Assembly (NCBI GenBank): GCA_018665815.1
Contig: JABJBP010000114.1
Span: forward strand, 1 to 40,296
Direction: 5' to 3'
DNA: 40,296 bases
Source of the DNA: Rhodospirillaceae bacterium
GTDB taxonomy: Bacteria; Pseudomonadota; Alphaproteobacteria; Rhodospirillales; Casp-alpha2
The position numbers were made by a program, and so were the translations under genes. The notes beneath the pieces are model-generated. The model saw only the letters and a list, made by a program, of their open reading frames with translations. It was not told the DNA's origin and did no database searches. Position 1 is the stretch's first letter; each line of letters opens with the position of its first letter. Shown one piece after another: positions 16,047 to 24,181 of this stretch.

Positions 16047-16826
16047 GTGTCAGACACATCTGGAAACAGCGGCGGAAACGGGGGATGGACCCCGGACCAG
16101 CCCATGGTCTCGATCAAGGACGTGCACAAATCCTTCGGCGACCTGGAGGTGCTGAAAGGTGTCTCCATGGACATCATGAAGGGCGAATGCGTATGTATCA
16201 TCGGGCCTTCAGGATCGGGGAAATCGACCTTAATTCGCTGCGTCAACGCCCTGAACGACATTCAAGGCGGCTCGATTACGGTCGAGGGCCAAGAGGTCAA
16301 CGTGCCAAACCTCGACAAACTGGAGCTTCGCAAGAAAGTCGGCATGGTGTTCCAGCAGTACAACCTGTTCCCGCACAAGACGGCGTTGAAAAACATCATG
16401 ATGGCGCCGATCCATGTCCTCAAACAGGACGAAAAAGAGGTCGAGGCCCATGCCCGCCAACTGATCAAGAAGGTGCGGCTTGAGGGCAAGGAGAATGGTT
16501 ATCCGGGCGAGTTGTCTGGCGGCCAGCAGCAACGTGTCGCCATTGCCCGGTCCCTGGCCATGAGCCCCGACGTCATGCTGTTCGACGAAGTGACCGCGGC
16601 CTTGGATCCGGAAACGGTGAAGGAAGTTCTGGTGACCATCCAAGATTTGGCCGCGGAAGGCATGACTTGCATCCTGGTGACCCACGAAATGGGTTTCGCC
16701 AAGGAAGTTGCCAATCATGTCTACTTCACCGACAAGGGCGTCATTGTCGAGCACGGCCCGCCCGACACCTTCTTCAACGATGCCAAGGACCCCCGCACGC
16801 AGGAATTCCTGGGACAGATTCTTTAA
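16047..16826 (+). CDS. amino-acid ABC transporter ATP-binding protein
   Basis: A 259-aa ATPase that powers the two permeases. Walker A GPSGSGKST, Q-loop FQQYNLFPHKT, signature LSGGQQQRVAIARSLA, Walker B VMLFDEVTAALDPE and H-loop THEM are all present and intact; DEVT in place of DEPT is common in polar amino-acid systems. The first 20 residues are a Gly/Asn/Ser-rich extension. The start is GTG with GGGGAGA. It closes the operon that began with the interrupted binding protein. Confidence 0.93.
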   Translation: MSDTSGNSGGNGGWTPDQPMVSIKDVHKSFGDLEVLKGVSMDIMKGECVCIIGPSGSGKSTLIRCVNALNDIQGGSITVEGQEVNVPNLDKLELRKKVGMVFQQYNLFPHKTALKNIMMAPIHVLKQDEKEVEAHARQLIKKVRLEGKENGYPGELSGGQQQRVAIARSLAMSPDVMLFDEVTAALDPETVKEVLVTIQDLAAEGMTCILVTHEMGFAKEVANHVYFTDKGVIVEHGPPDTFFNDAKDPRTQEFLGQIL

Positions 16827-16887
16827 GATCGTCGGACAAACGGTTCGCCGCTGATTTGACAGACTTAAACCCGGCCGCAATGATTAA

Positions 16888-16901
16888 TGAACGATCATTG
16901 A
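16888..16901. promoter_or_regulatory. GATC-centred imperfect palindrome before the PhyH gene
   Basis: TGAACGATCATTGA pairs at 10 of 14 positions around a central GATC and lies 15 bases ahead of the dioxygenase start at 16916. It resembles the perfect palindrome at 2022-2033. It could be an operator for a TetR-type protein; the evidence is symmetry and place only. Confidence 0.3.
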
Positions 16902-16915
16902 GAGCCGGGTTAGTC

Positions 16916-17740
16916 ATGCCAGAAAGCTGTACTTCGGAATTTTTCACCGATGAGGCCGTCGCCATCTACGGCGAACAGGGCTTTTTCTTGCCGCTTCGGA
17001 TGTTCGCAGCTGAAGGCGTCGCCGAATTGCGCGCGCATCTTGAGGCCGCCGAAGCCAGGCAGGGTTCTCTCACCGGCAAAAACCGAAGCGCCAAGTATCA
17101 CTTGTTGATGACGTGGCTGGATCAACTCGTCCGCCACGCCGGCATCCTAGACGCCGTCGAAAAACTTCTCGGACCGGATATTCTGTGCTGGGGCACTGCG
17201 TTGCTCATTAAAGAGCCCGGCGACGGGACCCATGTCAGTTGGCATCAAGACCTGAATTACTGGGGCTTGGATCCCGCCGACGTGACCACGGCCTGGTTAG
17301 CGCTTTCGCCGGCGACAAAGGAAACCGGCTGCATGCGGATGATGGCGGGTTCACATCTTGTCCACTATGCCCACCGCGACACCGATGACCCATCCAATCT
17401 GCTCAGCCGCGGCCAGACCGTCGCCGATGACCTGGACGAGGCGGCGGCCACCTACATTGAATTGCAACCGGGTGAAATTTCACTTCACCACGGCAATATG
17501 GCGCATGCGTCGGGCCCCAACTCTGGGTCCGAGCGGCGCATCGGCATTGCCATCCGTTACCTGGCCGCCCACGTGCGCCCCACGGACGGGCCGGACAGCG
17601 CGCTGTTGGTCCGCGGCCAGGATCGTTATCGAAATTTCGAAGCGGAAACCTCCCCAGCCGAAGACTTCGATCCGGCTGCCATGGCCGAGCACGACCGTGT
17701 CATGGCACTCCGCCAAGCCGTGTTGATGGCCGGCGTCTAA
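16916..17740 (+). CDS. phytanoyl-CoA dioxygenase (PhyH) family Fe(II)/2-oxoglutarate oxygenase
   Basis: A 274-aa non-haem iron hydroxylase. The iron triad is H110-x-D112 (SWHQDLNYWG) and H197 (GNMAHASG), and R208 (ERRIGIAIRYL) fits the 2-oxoglutarate anchor. It probably hydroxylates a small molecule or a CoA ester in the cytoplasm. Start 16916 (MPESC) is preferred because the conserved sequence begins soon after it and a possible operator precedes it; 16880 is an alternative. It follows the ABC operon by 89 bases on the same strand and converges with the Ldh2-type gene, 13 bases apart. The transported solute may be its substrate, by inference. Confidence 0.85.
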   Translation: MPESCTSEFFTDEAVAIYGEQGFFLPLRMFAAEGVAELRAHLEAAEARQGSLTGKNRSAKYHLLMTWLDQLVRHAGILDAVEKLLGPDILCWGTALLIKEPGDGTHVSWHQDLNYWGLDPADVTTAWLALSPATKETGCMRMMAGSHLVHYAHRDTDDPSNLLSRGQTVADDLDEAAATYIELQPGEISLHHGNMAHASGPNSGSERRIGIAIRYLAAHVRPTDGPDSALLVRGQDRYRNFEAETSPAEDFDPAAMAEHDRVMALRQAVLMAGV

Positions 17741-17753
17741 GGATCAAGTCCGT

Positions 17754-18767
17754 TTATTCCGTGTTCGTCAGAGCAAGGATTTTCTCGTGCAGCGATCCGG
17801 GGATATGAAAACCTTCTTTCGGAATGCGTGCCCGCTCAGCGTGACGCCGCCCGCCCGGCAGCCGCACCCCGTCTTGTTTCAGCATTTCCGCGAAGAACGC
17901 TTCGGAATGATCAAGCCAGCCCTCGCCGTCGCCGAACCGGTTGGGGGCGATGGCGATGATCACTTCACCGCCCCGCCCGGCACCGCCGTCATCCGCCGTG
18001 TTGGCCGTCGTTTCATAGGCAAAGGTCTCACCAATCAATCCGGCGGCCAGCAGTTCGATCATCATGCCGATGGATGACCCTTTGTAACCACCGAAGGGCA
18101 GCAATACACCGTCCACAGCGGCCTGAGCATCCGTCGTTGGGTTGCCATCGGCATCAAGCGCAACGCCCTCGGGCAATGCGTGACCGTCACGCGCCGCGAT
18201 CATTACCTCGCCCCGAGCCATTACCGAGACTGCCTGGTCGAAAACCAGCGGCGGGCCATCACGGCGCGGCCATCCGAAGGCCATGGGGTTCGTCCCGAAC
18301 ATCGCTTTGGTGCCGCCCGCCGGCGCCACAAGGGCCCGCGAACTGGTCACCGCCAGGGCGCAAAGCCCGTCCTCCGCAATGGCCTCGACCTCCGGCCAGA
18401 GCGCGGCCATGTGAAATATTCTAACCAGCGACAGTGCCGCTATGCCGGTTTCACGGGCCGCCTCAATCAATGGCTGGCGACCCCGGTCCAACGCCAAGGG
18501 CGCCAAACAATTTTGCCCATCGACACGGACGACGGCCGGGGAGATCCGCTCAACGACGGGCACCGCCTTACCGTCGGCTCGGCCGCATCTCAGTGTTTTT
18601 ACATATCCCGGTAAGCGGAATATGCCATGCGACGTGCATCCATCACGCTCCGCCTTGATCATGACCTCTGTGACTGCCTGAGCATTGTCGTCGTCACAAC
18701 CGTTGGCAGTGAGGCAACTGACAGATAACCCGCGCGCCGCCTCCAAGGTCAAATGGATGCCGGCCAT
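17754..18767 (-). CDS. Ldh2/malate-L-lactate dehydrogenase family oxidoreductase
   Basis: A 337-aa NAD(P)-dependent enzyme of the Ldh_2 (Ldh2/YlbC/DpkA) family, whose members reduce 2-oxo acids or cyclic imino acids (malate, lactate, ureidoglycolate, delta1-piperideine- or pyrroline-2-carboxylate). The active-site SHG (DGCTSHGIFRLPGY, about 46-60), the FGTNPMAFGWPR segment and PFGGYKGSS are present. Beside an amino-acid transporter and a racemase, an imino-acid reductase role would make sense, but this is inference. It abuts the ATPase gene without a gap and is the third gene of the unit TauD-MlaF-Ldh2. Confidence 0.85.
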   Translation of the reverse strand: MAGIHLTLEAARGLSVSCLTANGCDDDNAQAVTEVMIKAERDGCTSHGIFRLPGYVKTLRCGRADGKAVPVVERISPAVVRVDGQNCLAPLALDRGRQPLIEAARETGIAALSLVRIFHMAALWPEVEAIAEDGLCALAVTSSRALVAPAGGTKAMFGTNPMAFGWPRRDGPPLVFDQAVSVMARGEVMIAARDGHALPEGVALDADGNPTTDAQAAVDGVLLPFGGYKGSSIGMMIELLAAGLIGETFAYETTANTADDGGAGRGGEVIIAIAPNRFGDGEGWLDHSEAFFAEMLKQDGVRLPGGRRHAERARIPKEGFHIPGSLHEKILALTNTE

Positions 18768-19553
18768 TCAGATTGCCTTCACTGCCATCTCAATAGGGCC
18801 CTCGGCGCGACTATGGACGAACTGATCAACAACGGGGTTTCCAGAAGCCTCGACGTCAGATGTCGCGCCATCCCAAATGATCCGGCCTTCATGGATCATC
18901 GCGACCCGGTTGGAGATCACCTTGAGGCTCGACATATCCGACGTAATCGAGACCACCGTCGCGCCCAATTTGCCAACCACATCGAGGATCAGTTCATTGA
19001 TGATATTGGTCATGATCGGATCCAGCCCCGCGGTGGGCTCATCCAAAAACAGAACATCCGGATCATTAGCAATGGCGCGAGCCAGGCCGACACGCTTTTG
19101 CATACCACCCGACAATTCCGATGGGTAAAGGTCCGCCGTCGGCGCATCCAGGCCAACGGCGGCCAACTTGCCAATGGCATGATTCTTGGCGTCCTGGCGG
19201 CCCATCTGCCCTTCCTGCAAAATTTGGAAGGCAACATTTTCCCAAACCGGCATGCTGTCGAACAGGCCGGATTTTTGGAATGTCATACCGAAATTGTCGA
19301 TAAACTCGTCGCGTTCGCGGTCACTGAAATCGCCCACGTCACGGCCTTGAAATCGAATGGTCCCGGCATCATGCGGGATCAATCCCATGATGCACTTCAA
19401 CAACAATGTCTTTCCCGACCCGGAGCTGCCGATCAGGACAAGTGAATCGCCTTGATTGACGACCAGGTCGATATCGCTCAGCGCTTCGTTCGCTCCAAAC
19501 CATTTGGCAAGCCCGGCAATCTCCAAAAGTGGTGTGGCGTCGTTGTCGTTCAT
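18768..19553 (-). CDS. orphan MlaF-type ABC ATPase with altered H-loop
   Basis: A 261-aa ATPase closest to MlaF/Ttg2A, the motor of phospholipid transport between membranes. Walker A GSSGSGKT (42-49), FQKSGLFDSMPVWENVAF, LSGGM (147-151), LDEPTAGLD (170-178) and the C-terminal QFVHSRAEGPI tail are typical. The H-loop His, which completes the ATP site, is Ser205 (ITSDM). No MlaE permease or MlaD partner lies nearby. Its start overlaps the TauD stop by four bases (ATGA) and its stop abuts the Ldh2 start, so it is embedded in a catabolic operon. It may serve Mla proteins encoded elsewhere or be a regulator. Confidence 0.88.
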   Translation of the reverse strand: MNDNDATPLLEIAGLAKWFGANEALSDIDLVVNQGDSLVLIGSSGSGKTLLLKCIMGLIPHDAGTIRFQGRDVGDFSDRERDEFIDNFGMTFQKSGLFDSMPVWENVAFQILQEGQMGRQDAKNHAIGKLAAVGLDAPTADLYPSELSGGMQKRVGLARAIANDPDVLFLDEPTAGLDPIMTNIINELILDVVGKLGATVVSITSDMSSLKVISNRVAMIHEGRIIWDGATSDVEASGNPVVDQFVHSRAEGPIEMAVKAI

Positions 19554-20422
19554 GTGGGCCGATCCCCAATAATGGTGGTGCGTTCCATGTAGCGCGGCAG
19601 GTCATCGGGATAATCCATCACGGCAAAATGCATCAAGGACCGATTGTCCCAGATGACCATGTCGTGGTCCTGCCAACGGTGGCGATAGAGGAACTGCGGA
19701 CGGGTGCAGTGCTCATAAAGAAATCCCAGAATCGCCGCACTCTCATCATCGTCAAATCCTTCGATATGACTGGTGAAACCCGGGTTGACGAACAGACTTT
19801 TGCGCCCCGTTTCGGCATGGGTGCGGACAATGGGATGCACCGCCATATTGGCCCCCGACATGTCGTCCTCTACGACAATGGGCTGGGCATACTGGGTGCG
19901 TGCCGCGACCTCGAAATCGTGCACGGCACTCAGCGGCACCAGCATCTCTTTCATGGCGTCGCTCAACGCCGCGTAGGCCTGCGTTTGATCGCAAAATATC
20001 GTGTCCCCGCCGACGTCGGGAAGTTGCTTGGCGACAAGGATTGAGGCGCCGGCCGGGCGTTCACGGAAACTGACATCGGAATGCCAATAAGTGCCGGCGC
20101 CTTTACGGCCCTTCGGCTTGCCGTCGGCCTCAACCTGGTTGGAGACCCGGTAAATTTCCGGATGATCGGGGTGGATATAGATACTGACGGTTTCTTGCAG
20201 CGGTTCGGTCGCCGGATCACCGAACAGAGGTCCAAAATGCTTTGAGAATTCAATATGGCGCTCAGTCGTCAGATTTTGGTCGCGGACGACCAACAGTCCA
20301 CCGGCATCCAGCCAAGCCTGGCGGATTGCGGCGGTGAGATTATCACCGGCGCCGGATTGCAAATCGACGCCCGTCGCCTCGGCGGCAAATCCCGGTGTCA
20401 GCGGATTGATTGCGAGTTCCAC
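19550..20422 (-). CDS. TauD/TfdA family Fe(II)/2-oxoglutarate dioxygenase
   Basis: A 290-aa oxygenase of the taurine/2,4-D dioxygenase family. Iron ligands H114-x-D116 (YWHSDVSF) and H265 (WDNRSLMHFA), with 2-oxoglutarate Arg near 281 (RYMERTTI), are intact. Family members oxidise sulfonates, phenoxy acids, carnitine-like or other small acids, so the substrate is open. The start is GTG with a perfect AGGAGG. It is first in the operon with the MlaF-type ATPase and Ldh2 enzyme and is divergent from the DMGDH-like gene; a 16-base element also found at 39209 lies between them. Confidence 0.88.
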   Translation of the reverse strand: MELAINPLTPGFAAEATGVDLQSGAGDNLTAAIRQAWLDAGGLLVVRDQNLTTERHIEFSKHFGPLFGDPATEPLQETVSIYIHPDHPEIYRVSNQVEADGKPKGRKGAGTYWHSDVSFRERPAGASILVAKQLPDVGGDTIFCDQTQAYAALSDAMKEMLVPLSAVHDFEVAARTQYAQPIVVEDDMSGANMAVHPIVRTHAETGRKSLFVNPGFTSHIEGFDDDESAAILGFLYEHCTRPQFLYRHRWQDHDMVIWDNRSLMHFAVMDYPDDLPRYMERTTIIGDRPT

Positions 20423-20524
20423 GAAATCCTCCTTGATGCATCGTCACTGCCTTTTTACACCGAAGGCGGAAACGGGAAAAGGCGGCGGCGGATATGAATG
20501 ATAAATGATGCACTTGTTGCAATG

Positions 20525-20540
20525 TTTATATTATACGATA
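20525..20540. repeat. 16-base element shared with 39209-39224 (copy 1)
   Basis: TTTATATTATACGATA occurs here and, identically, at 39209-39224. Both copies lie between divergent genes. The core TATATTATACGATA is a 10-of-14 inverted repeat, and the reverse strand contains TATAAT, a perfect -10 box pointing at the TauD operon, about 100 bases from its start. It is either a shared operator or a promoter core. Confidence 0.5.
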
Positions 20541-20584
20541 CAAACGTTTCATCGCCCGATTATCTGATCCCAAGACGATCCATT

Positions 20585-23026
20585 ATGCCCGCCGAACCCA
20601 AAAATTTCCCCTCAGAAGCCCGTGTTGTCGTCGTCGGCGGCGGTATTATGGGATGCTCGACCGCCTATCACTTAGCCAAAGCCGGTGTCAAAGACGTCGT
20701 ACTGGTCGAACGCAAACAGCTGACCTGCGGCACCACTTGGCATTCCGCGGCTCAAGTCCGCCAGTTGCGCTCTAGTACCAATCTTACACAGTTAATCCGA
20801 AACTCAGTCGAACTCTATAAATCACTGGAAGCGGAAACCGGGCAAGCGACGGGATGGATTCAAAAGGGTAGCTTGTCACTGGCTGCCAACCCCGACCGGT
20901 TCACCCATATCAAACGCCAGGCGGCCCTGGCGCGATTGTTTGACGTTGAGGCGGCGGTCATCAGTGCCGATGAAGCCGGCCGCCATTGGCCGCTGATCCG
21001 CATCGATGATGTTTTGGGGGCCGTGTACTCACCGGATGACGGCCGGGTGAACCCGTCGGATGTTTGCGCCGCATTGATCAAGGGCGCGAAAGCACATGGC
21101 GCACACATCTTCGAAGATACGGCAATCACTGGCTTTGAAAAATCCAATGGCCGGATCAGCTCTGTCATCACCGAACATGGCCGCATCACCACCGAGGCCG
21201 TCGCGCTATGCGCGGGGCTCTGGTCGCGTGACGTGGCCAAACTGGCCGGTGTCTCGGCGCCGCTTTACGCCTGTGAACATTTTTATCTGCTGACCGAAAC
21301 CATGGACGGCATCGATGGTCATCTGCCGACGCTTTCGGACCACGGCGGACATTTGTATATCCGCGACGAGACCGGCGGTCTTTTGGTCGGGTGTTTTGAA
21401 CCCAACGCCAAACCCTTGCCCATGGACAAGCTGCCCAAGGATTTCGCCTTCGATCTGATGACCGAGGACTGGGATCATTTCGAGCCGATGCTGGAAAACG
21501 CCATGCATCGGATCCCCGCATTAGAGACGGCGCAGGCCCGGATGCTGTTGAACGGTCCAGAAAGTTTTACCCCGGACGGACAGTTCCTGCTGGGGGAAAG
21601 TCCTGAGTTGCCCGGCTTCTTTTTGGGCTGCGGGATGAACTCGGTGGGTGTCGCGTCGGGCGGTGGCGCTGGACGGGCCCTGGCGGAATGGATTATTGAA
21701 GGCCGCTCGACCATGGATCTTTGGGAGGTCGATGTACGGCGCTTCGCGCCCTTCCAGAGCAATCTGAGAATGCTGCATGAACGTATCCCCGAAGAACTGG
21801 GATTGCATTACGCCATCAGCTACCCGGGACGCCATCCTGAATCCGCGCGGTGCGTTCGCCGCACGCCGGTTCATGAACGGCTCGCACAAAAAGGCGGCCA
21901 CTTTGGCGTGCGCGCCGGGTGGGAACGAGCCGAGTTTTTCATGCCCGAGGGCGAAACCATCGCCGATGACCTCACTTTCGGTCGCCCGCCTTGGTTCGAA
22001 AATACCGCCGCCGAACATTTGGCTGCGCGCAAGGGCGTGGTTTGCGTCGACCAATCAAGTTTCGCCAAGTTCATCGTCGAGGGCCCCAACGCGACATCGC
22101 TGCTGCAACGGTTGTGCGCCAATGATGTGGACGTCGCACCCGGTCGCATTATTTATACCGCCATGCTCAATGACCAAGGCGGCATTGAAAGCGACGTGAC
22201 TATCTTCAAGATCACCGACGACAAATACTTTCTAGTCACCGGCACTGGCCAAGCCGTCAAAGACACCGAGTGGATTAACCGCCACAAGGGCGACGACCGT
22301 GCGACATTGACGGACGTGACATCCGGGTACGCGGTGCTGGGCGTAGCCGGACCGCAAAGCGAAGAAATATTGGCGCGGATTAGCGGCGATGATGTCAGCT
22401 TGACCAACTTTCCTCGCTACCGGCACCGGGAAATTGAAGCCGGTTACGGCATTGTTCGTGCCGCGCGACTTTCCTACACCGGCGAGGCGGGGTTTGAGCT
22501 GTATATCCCGAGCGAATTCGCCATTGGGGTCTACGACGCGCTGTCCGACGCCGGCCGGGATTTAGGCCTTATGGATATCGGCACGACAGCGCTCACCAGT
22601 TTGCGTGTCGAACGCGGGTTCCGTGCCTGGGGCCACGACATTAGCGCCGCCGACACGCCGTTCGAAGCCGGCCTCGGCCATGCCGTGAAACTGGAAAAGA
22701 ACGCCGGTTTCATTGGCCACGACGCCTTGGCCCGGCAACGTGACGCTGGCCCGGCGCGTCATTTGGCGTTTCTCACTTGCACTGACCCAGGCGCCTATCC
22801 CATCGGCGGCGAGCCGATTATTTTCAATGGCCAGCCGGTTGGCCAGATCACATCCGCCGCATATGGCCATTCCGTGGGCGCCGCCGTCTGCATGGGATAC
22901 GTCGAGCATCCACCGGCGAAAATCAACGAAATGGCGGCAGCGGGCGGCTTTGCCATCGATATCGCATGTGAACTGGCGCCCGCGACCTTCTCATTTGATC
23001 CGCCCTATCCCGGCCGCGCGACCTGA
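20585..23026 (+). CDS. dimethylglycine/sarcosine dehydrogenase-like FAD and folate enzyme
   Basis: An 813-aa fusion of an N-terminal FAD oxidase domain (DAO; GGGIMGCSTAYHLAKAG, 18-34), a middle domain, and a C-terminal glycine-cleavage-T-type folate domain (about 430-800). H53 in GTTWHSA fits covalent FAD attachment as in dimethylglycine and sarcosine dehydrogenases. Such enzymes demethylate N-methyl amino acids, passing the carbon to tetrahydrofolate or releasing formaldehyde. Start 20585 (MPAEPK) directly precedes the conserved domain; 29 further codons upstream look non-coding. The next gene is a double-ACT protein. The class III ADH in this window could handle released formaldehyde. Confidence 0.88.
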   Translation: MPAEPKNFPSEARVVVVGGGIMGCSTAYHLAKAGVKDVVLVERKQLTCGTTWHSAAQVRQLRSSTNLTQLIRNSVELYKSLEAETGQATGWIQKGSLSLAANPDRFTHIKRQAALARLFDVEAAVISADEAGRHWPLIRIDDVLGAVYSPDDGRVNPSDVCAALIKGAKAHGAHIFEDTAITGFEKSNGRISSVITEHGRITTEAVALCAGLWSRDVAKLAGVSAPLYACEHFYLLTETMDGIDGHLPTLSDHGGHLYIRDETGGLLVGCFEPNAKPLPMDKLPKDFAFDLMTEDWDHFEPMLENAMHRIPALETAQARMLLNGPESFTPDGQFLLGESPELPGFFLGCGMNSVGVASGGGAGRALAEWIIEGRSTMDLWEVDVRRFAPFQSNLRMLHERIPEELGLHYAISYPGRHPESARCVRRTPVHERLAQKGGHFGVRAGWERAEFFMPEGETIADDLTFGRPPWFENTAAEHLAARKGVVCVDQSSFAKFIVEGPNATSLLQRLCANDVDVAPGRIIYTAMLNDQGGIESDVTIFKITDDKYFLVTGTGQAVKDTEWINRHKGDDRATLTDVTSGYAVLGVAGPQSEEILARISGDDVSLTNFPRYRHREIEAGYGIVRAARLSYTGEAGFELYIPSEFAIGVYDALSDAGRDLGLMDIGTTALTSLRVERGFRAWGHDISAADTPFEAGLGHAVKLEKNAGFIGHDALARQRDAGPARHLAFLTCTDPGAYPIGGEPIIFNGQPVGQITSAAYGHSVGAAVCMGYVEHPPAKINEMAAAGGFAIDIACELAPATFSFDPPYPGRAT

Positions 23027-23099
23027 CAGCAAACTTTCGAAATATGATTGTTGTTGGTAGGCTTGCGGCAATAGGGATTGCAGGCATTGGGGAATGGTC

Positions 23100-23621
23100 A
23101 TGGTCAAAAGATTGGTATTAAGCTTCATCGCCACGGATAAACCGGGCGTTGTCGAACGAATCACCGAAGCCGTCGCCGACGCCGGCGGCAACTGGCTGGA
23201 AAGCCGGATGGCGCACTTGGCAGAGAAGTTTGCCGGCGTGGCGCGCGTGACGGTTCCCGATGACAAGGCGGCAGGACTTGAGAGCGCCTTGTCAGCCTTG
23301 AACGAAGACGGCTTTCAAATGGTTGTTGAAACCGTCGGCGAACTGACGGAACAAGAAGGCCGAGTTTTGGTGCTGGATTTTGTCGGCCCCGACCACCCCG
23401 GCATCCTGCATGAAGTTTCAAGCTGTCTGGCGGAGCGCGGTGTCAGTGTTGAGAACATGAAAACCGAATTGGAAGAAGCCCCCATGGGCGGCGGCAGATT
23501 GTTTCATGCAAAAGGTCGCGTCCGGGTCCCCGAGAGCGCCGACAACACCGCCTTACGTGATGCCTTGGAGGAACTTGCCGGTGCCCTGATGGTCGATATT
23601 TCCCTCGATCCCGACGCATGA
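23100..23621 (+). CDS. double ACT-domain protein, GcvR-like
   Basis: A 173-aa protein made of two ACT domains (about 3-80: LVLSFIATDKPGVVERITEAV; and 90-170: VLDFVGPDHPGILHEVSSCL). This is the layout of GcvR, the glycine-responsive co-repressor of the glycine-cleavage genes, and of related amino-acid sensors. It has no DNA-binding domain, so it must act through a partner. Its place 73 bases after the GCV_T-containing DMGDH-like gene suits sensing of glycine or N-methylglycine. GGGGA seven bases before the ATG at 23100 decides for that start over 23094. Confidence 0.82.
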   Translation: MVKRLVLSFIATDKPGVVERITEAVADAGGNWLESRMAHLAEKFAGVARVTVPDDKAAGLESALSALNEDGFQMVVETVGELTEQEGRVLVLDFVGPDHPGILHEVSSCLAERGVSVENMKTELEEAPMGGGRLFHAKGRVRVPESADNTALRDALEELAGALMVDISLDPDA

Positions 23622-23772
23622 AAAACCAGCCGAGGCCCCTGCCGATCCAGCGGTGAAAAAAAGTTCGACGCAATGCCAATTCGAGTGTTCTCAATGATAA
23701 TTTTTCGGTCTAATCTTTCTTTGGATCGAGCGATAATCCGCTATTAAGAAAAATTGCACCCCGGGGGAGTGA

Positions 23773-23907
23773 ATGGGCCTGTTCGACTATACGGCAACAG
23801 CATCGGAAAATGTCGTTCTCGAGGAAATCACGCTGCTTTCGGACCTGTCCGAAGACGACTGGTCCCGCGTCCTCAAACTGGTTGAGACACGTCAGTTCCG
23901 CGCCGGC
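23773..23907 (+). pseudogene. 5' fragment of a cyclic-nucleotide-binding-domain gene
   Basis: Forty-five codons starting at ATG with GGGGGAG upstream resemble the first part of a cNMP-binding domain (ITLLSDLSEDDWSRVL then VETRQFRAG). After Gly45, where the beta-barrel should continue, the reading turns into the reverse complement of another gene, and the open frame runs on to 24057 only by chance. The natural 3' end is missing. The fused 94-aa frame is probably not a functional protein. Confidence 0.65.
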
Positions 23908-24050
23908 GTCTGCGCCACTTCGTTGACTTTCCGTTCCACTAAGATGGGAATCAACACGGCGACCACAACAAGGCTGATCGCGACAATAATCGGCGTTGGC
24001 GCCAAAATCATCCAGACGATACTGCGCCGCCCCGATCCGCGATCTGCCAT
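23907..24050 (-). pseudogene. 5' fragment of a membrane sensor/chemoreceptor-like gene
   Basis: On the minus strand an ATG at 24050, with AAAGGG seven bases upstream, opens MADRGSGRRSIVWM followed by a clear membrane segment (APTPIIVAISLVVVAVLIP) and ILVERKVNEVAQT. This is the usual beginning of a methyl-accepting protein or another membrane sensor with a periplasmic domain. After AQT, at about base 23907, the similarity stops and a TGA follows four codons later. The remainder of the gene is lost at the same point where the opposing fragment ends. Confidence 0.65.
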
Positions 24051-24181
24051 CCGCTAACCCTTTGTTCGCTATCCGGTAATTTACGGCTCTCGCGGCAACA
24101 TACGCCGCCGAGCCCGGCCTCTCAATAGTGGTCCCGATTAGCGGCTTTGCCGGGCGGCCCCGGCGGCGTTAATGTTCGGAC

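Noticed and set aside
20498-20584. 29-codon N-terminal extension of the DMGDH-like protein
   Set aside because: It runs over the shared 16-base element and has no family similarity; the conserved FAD domain starts after 20585.
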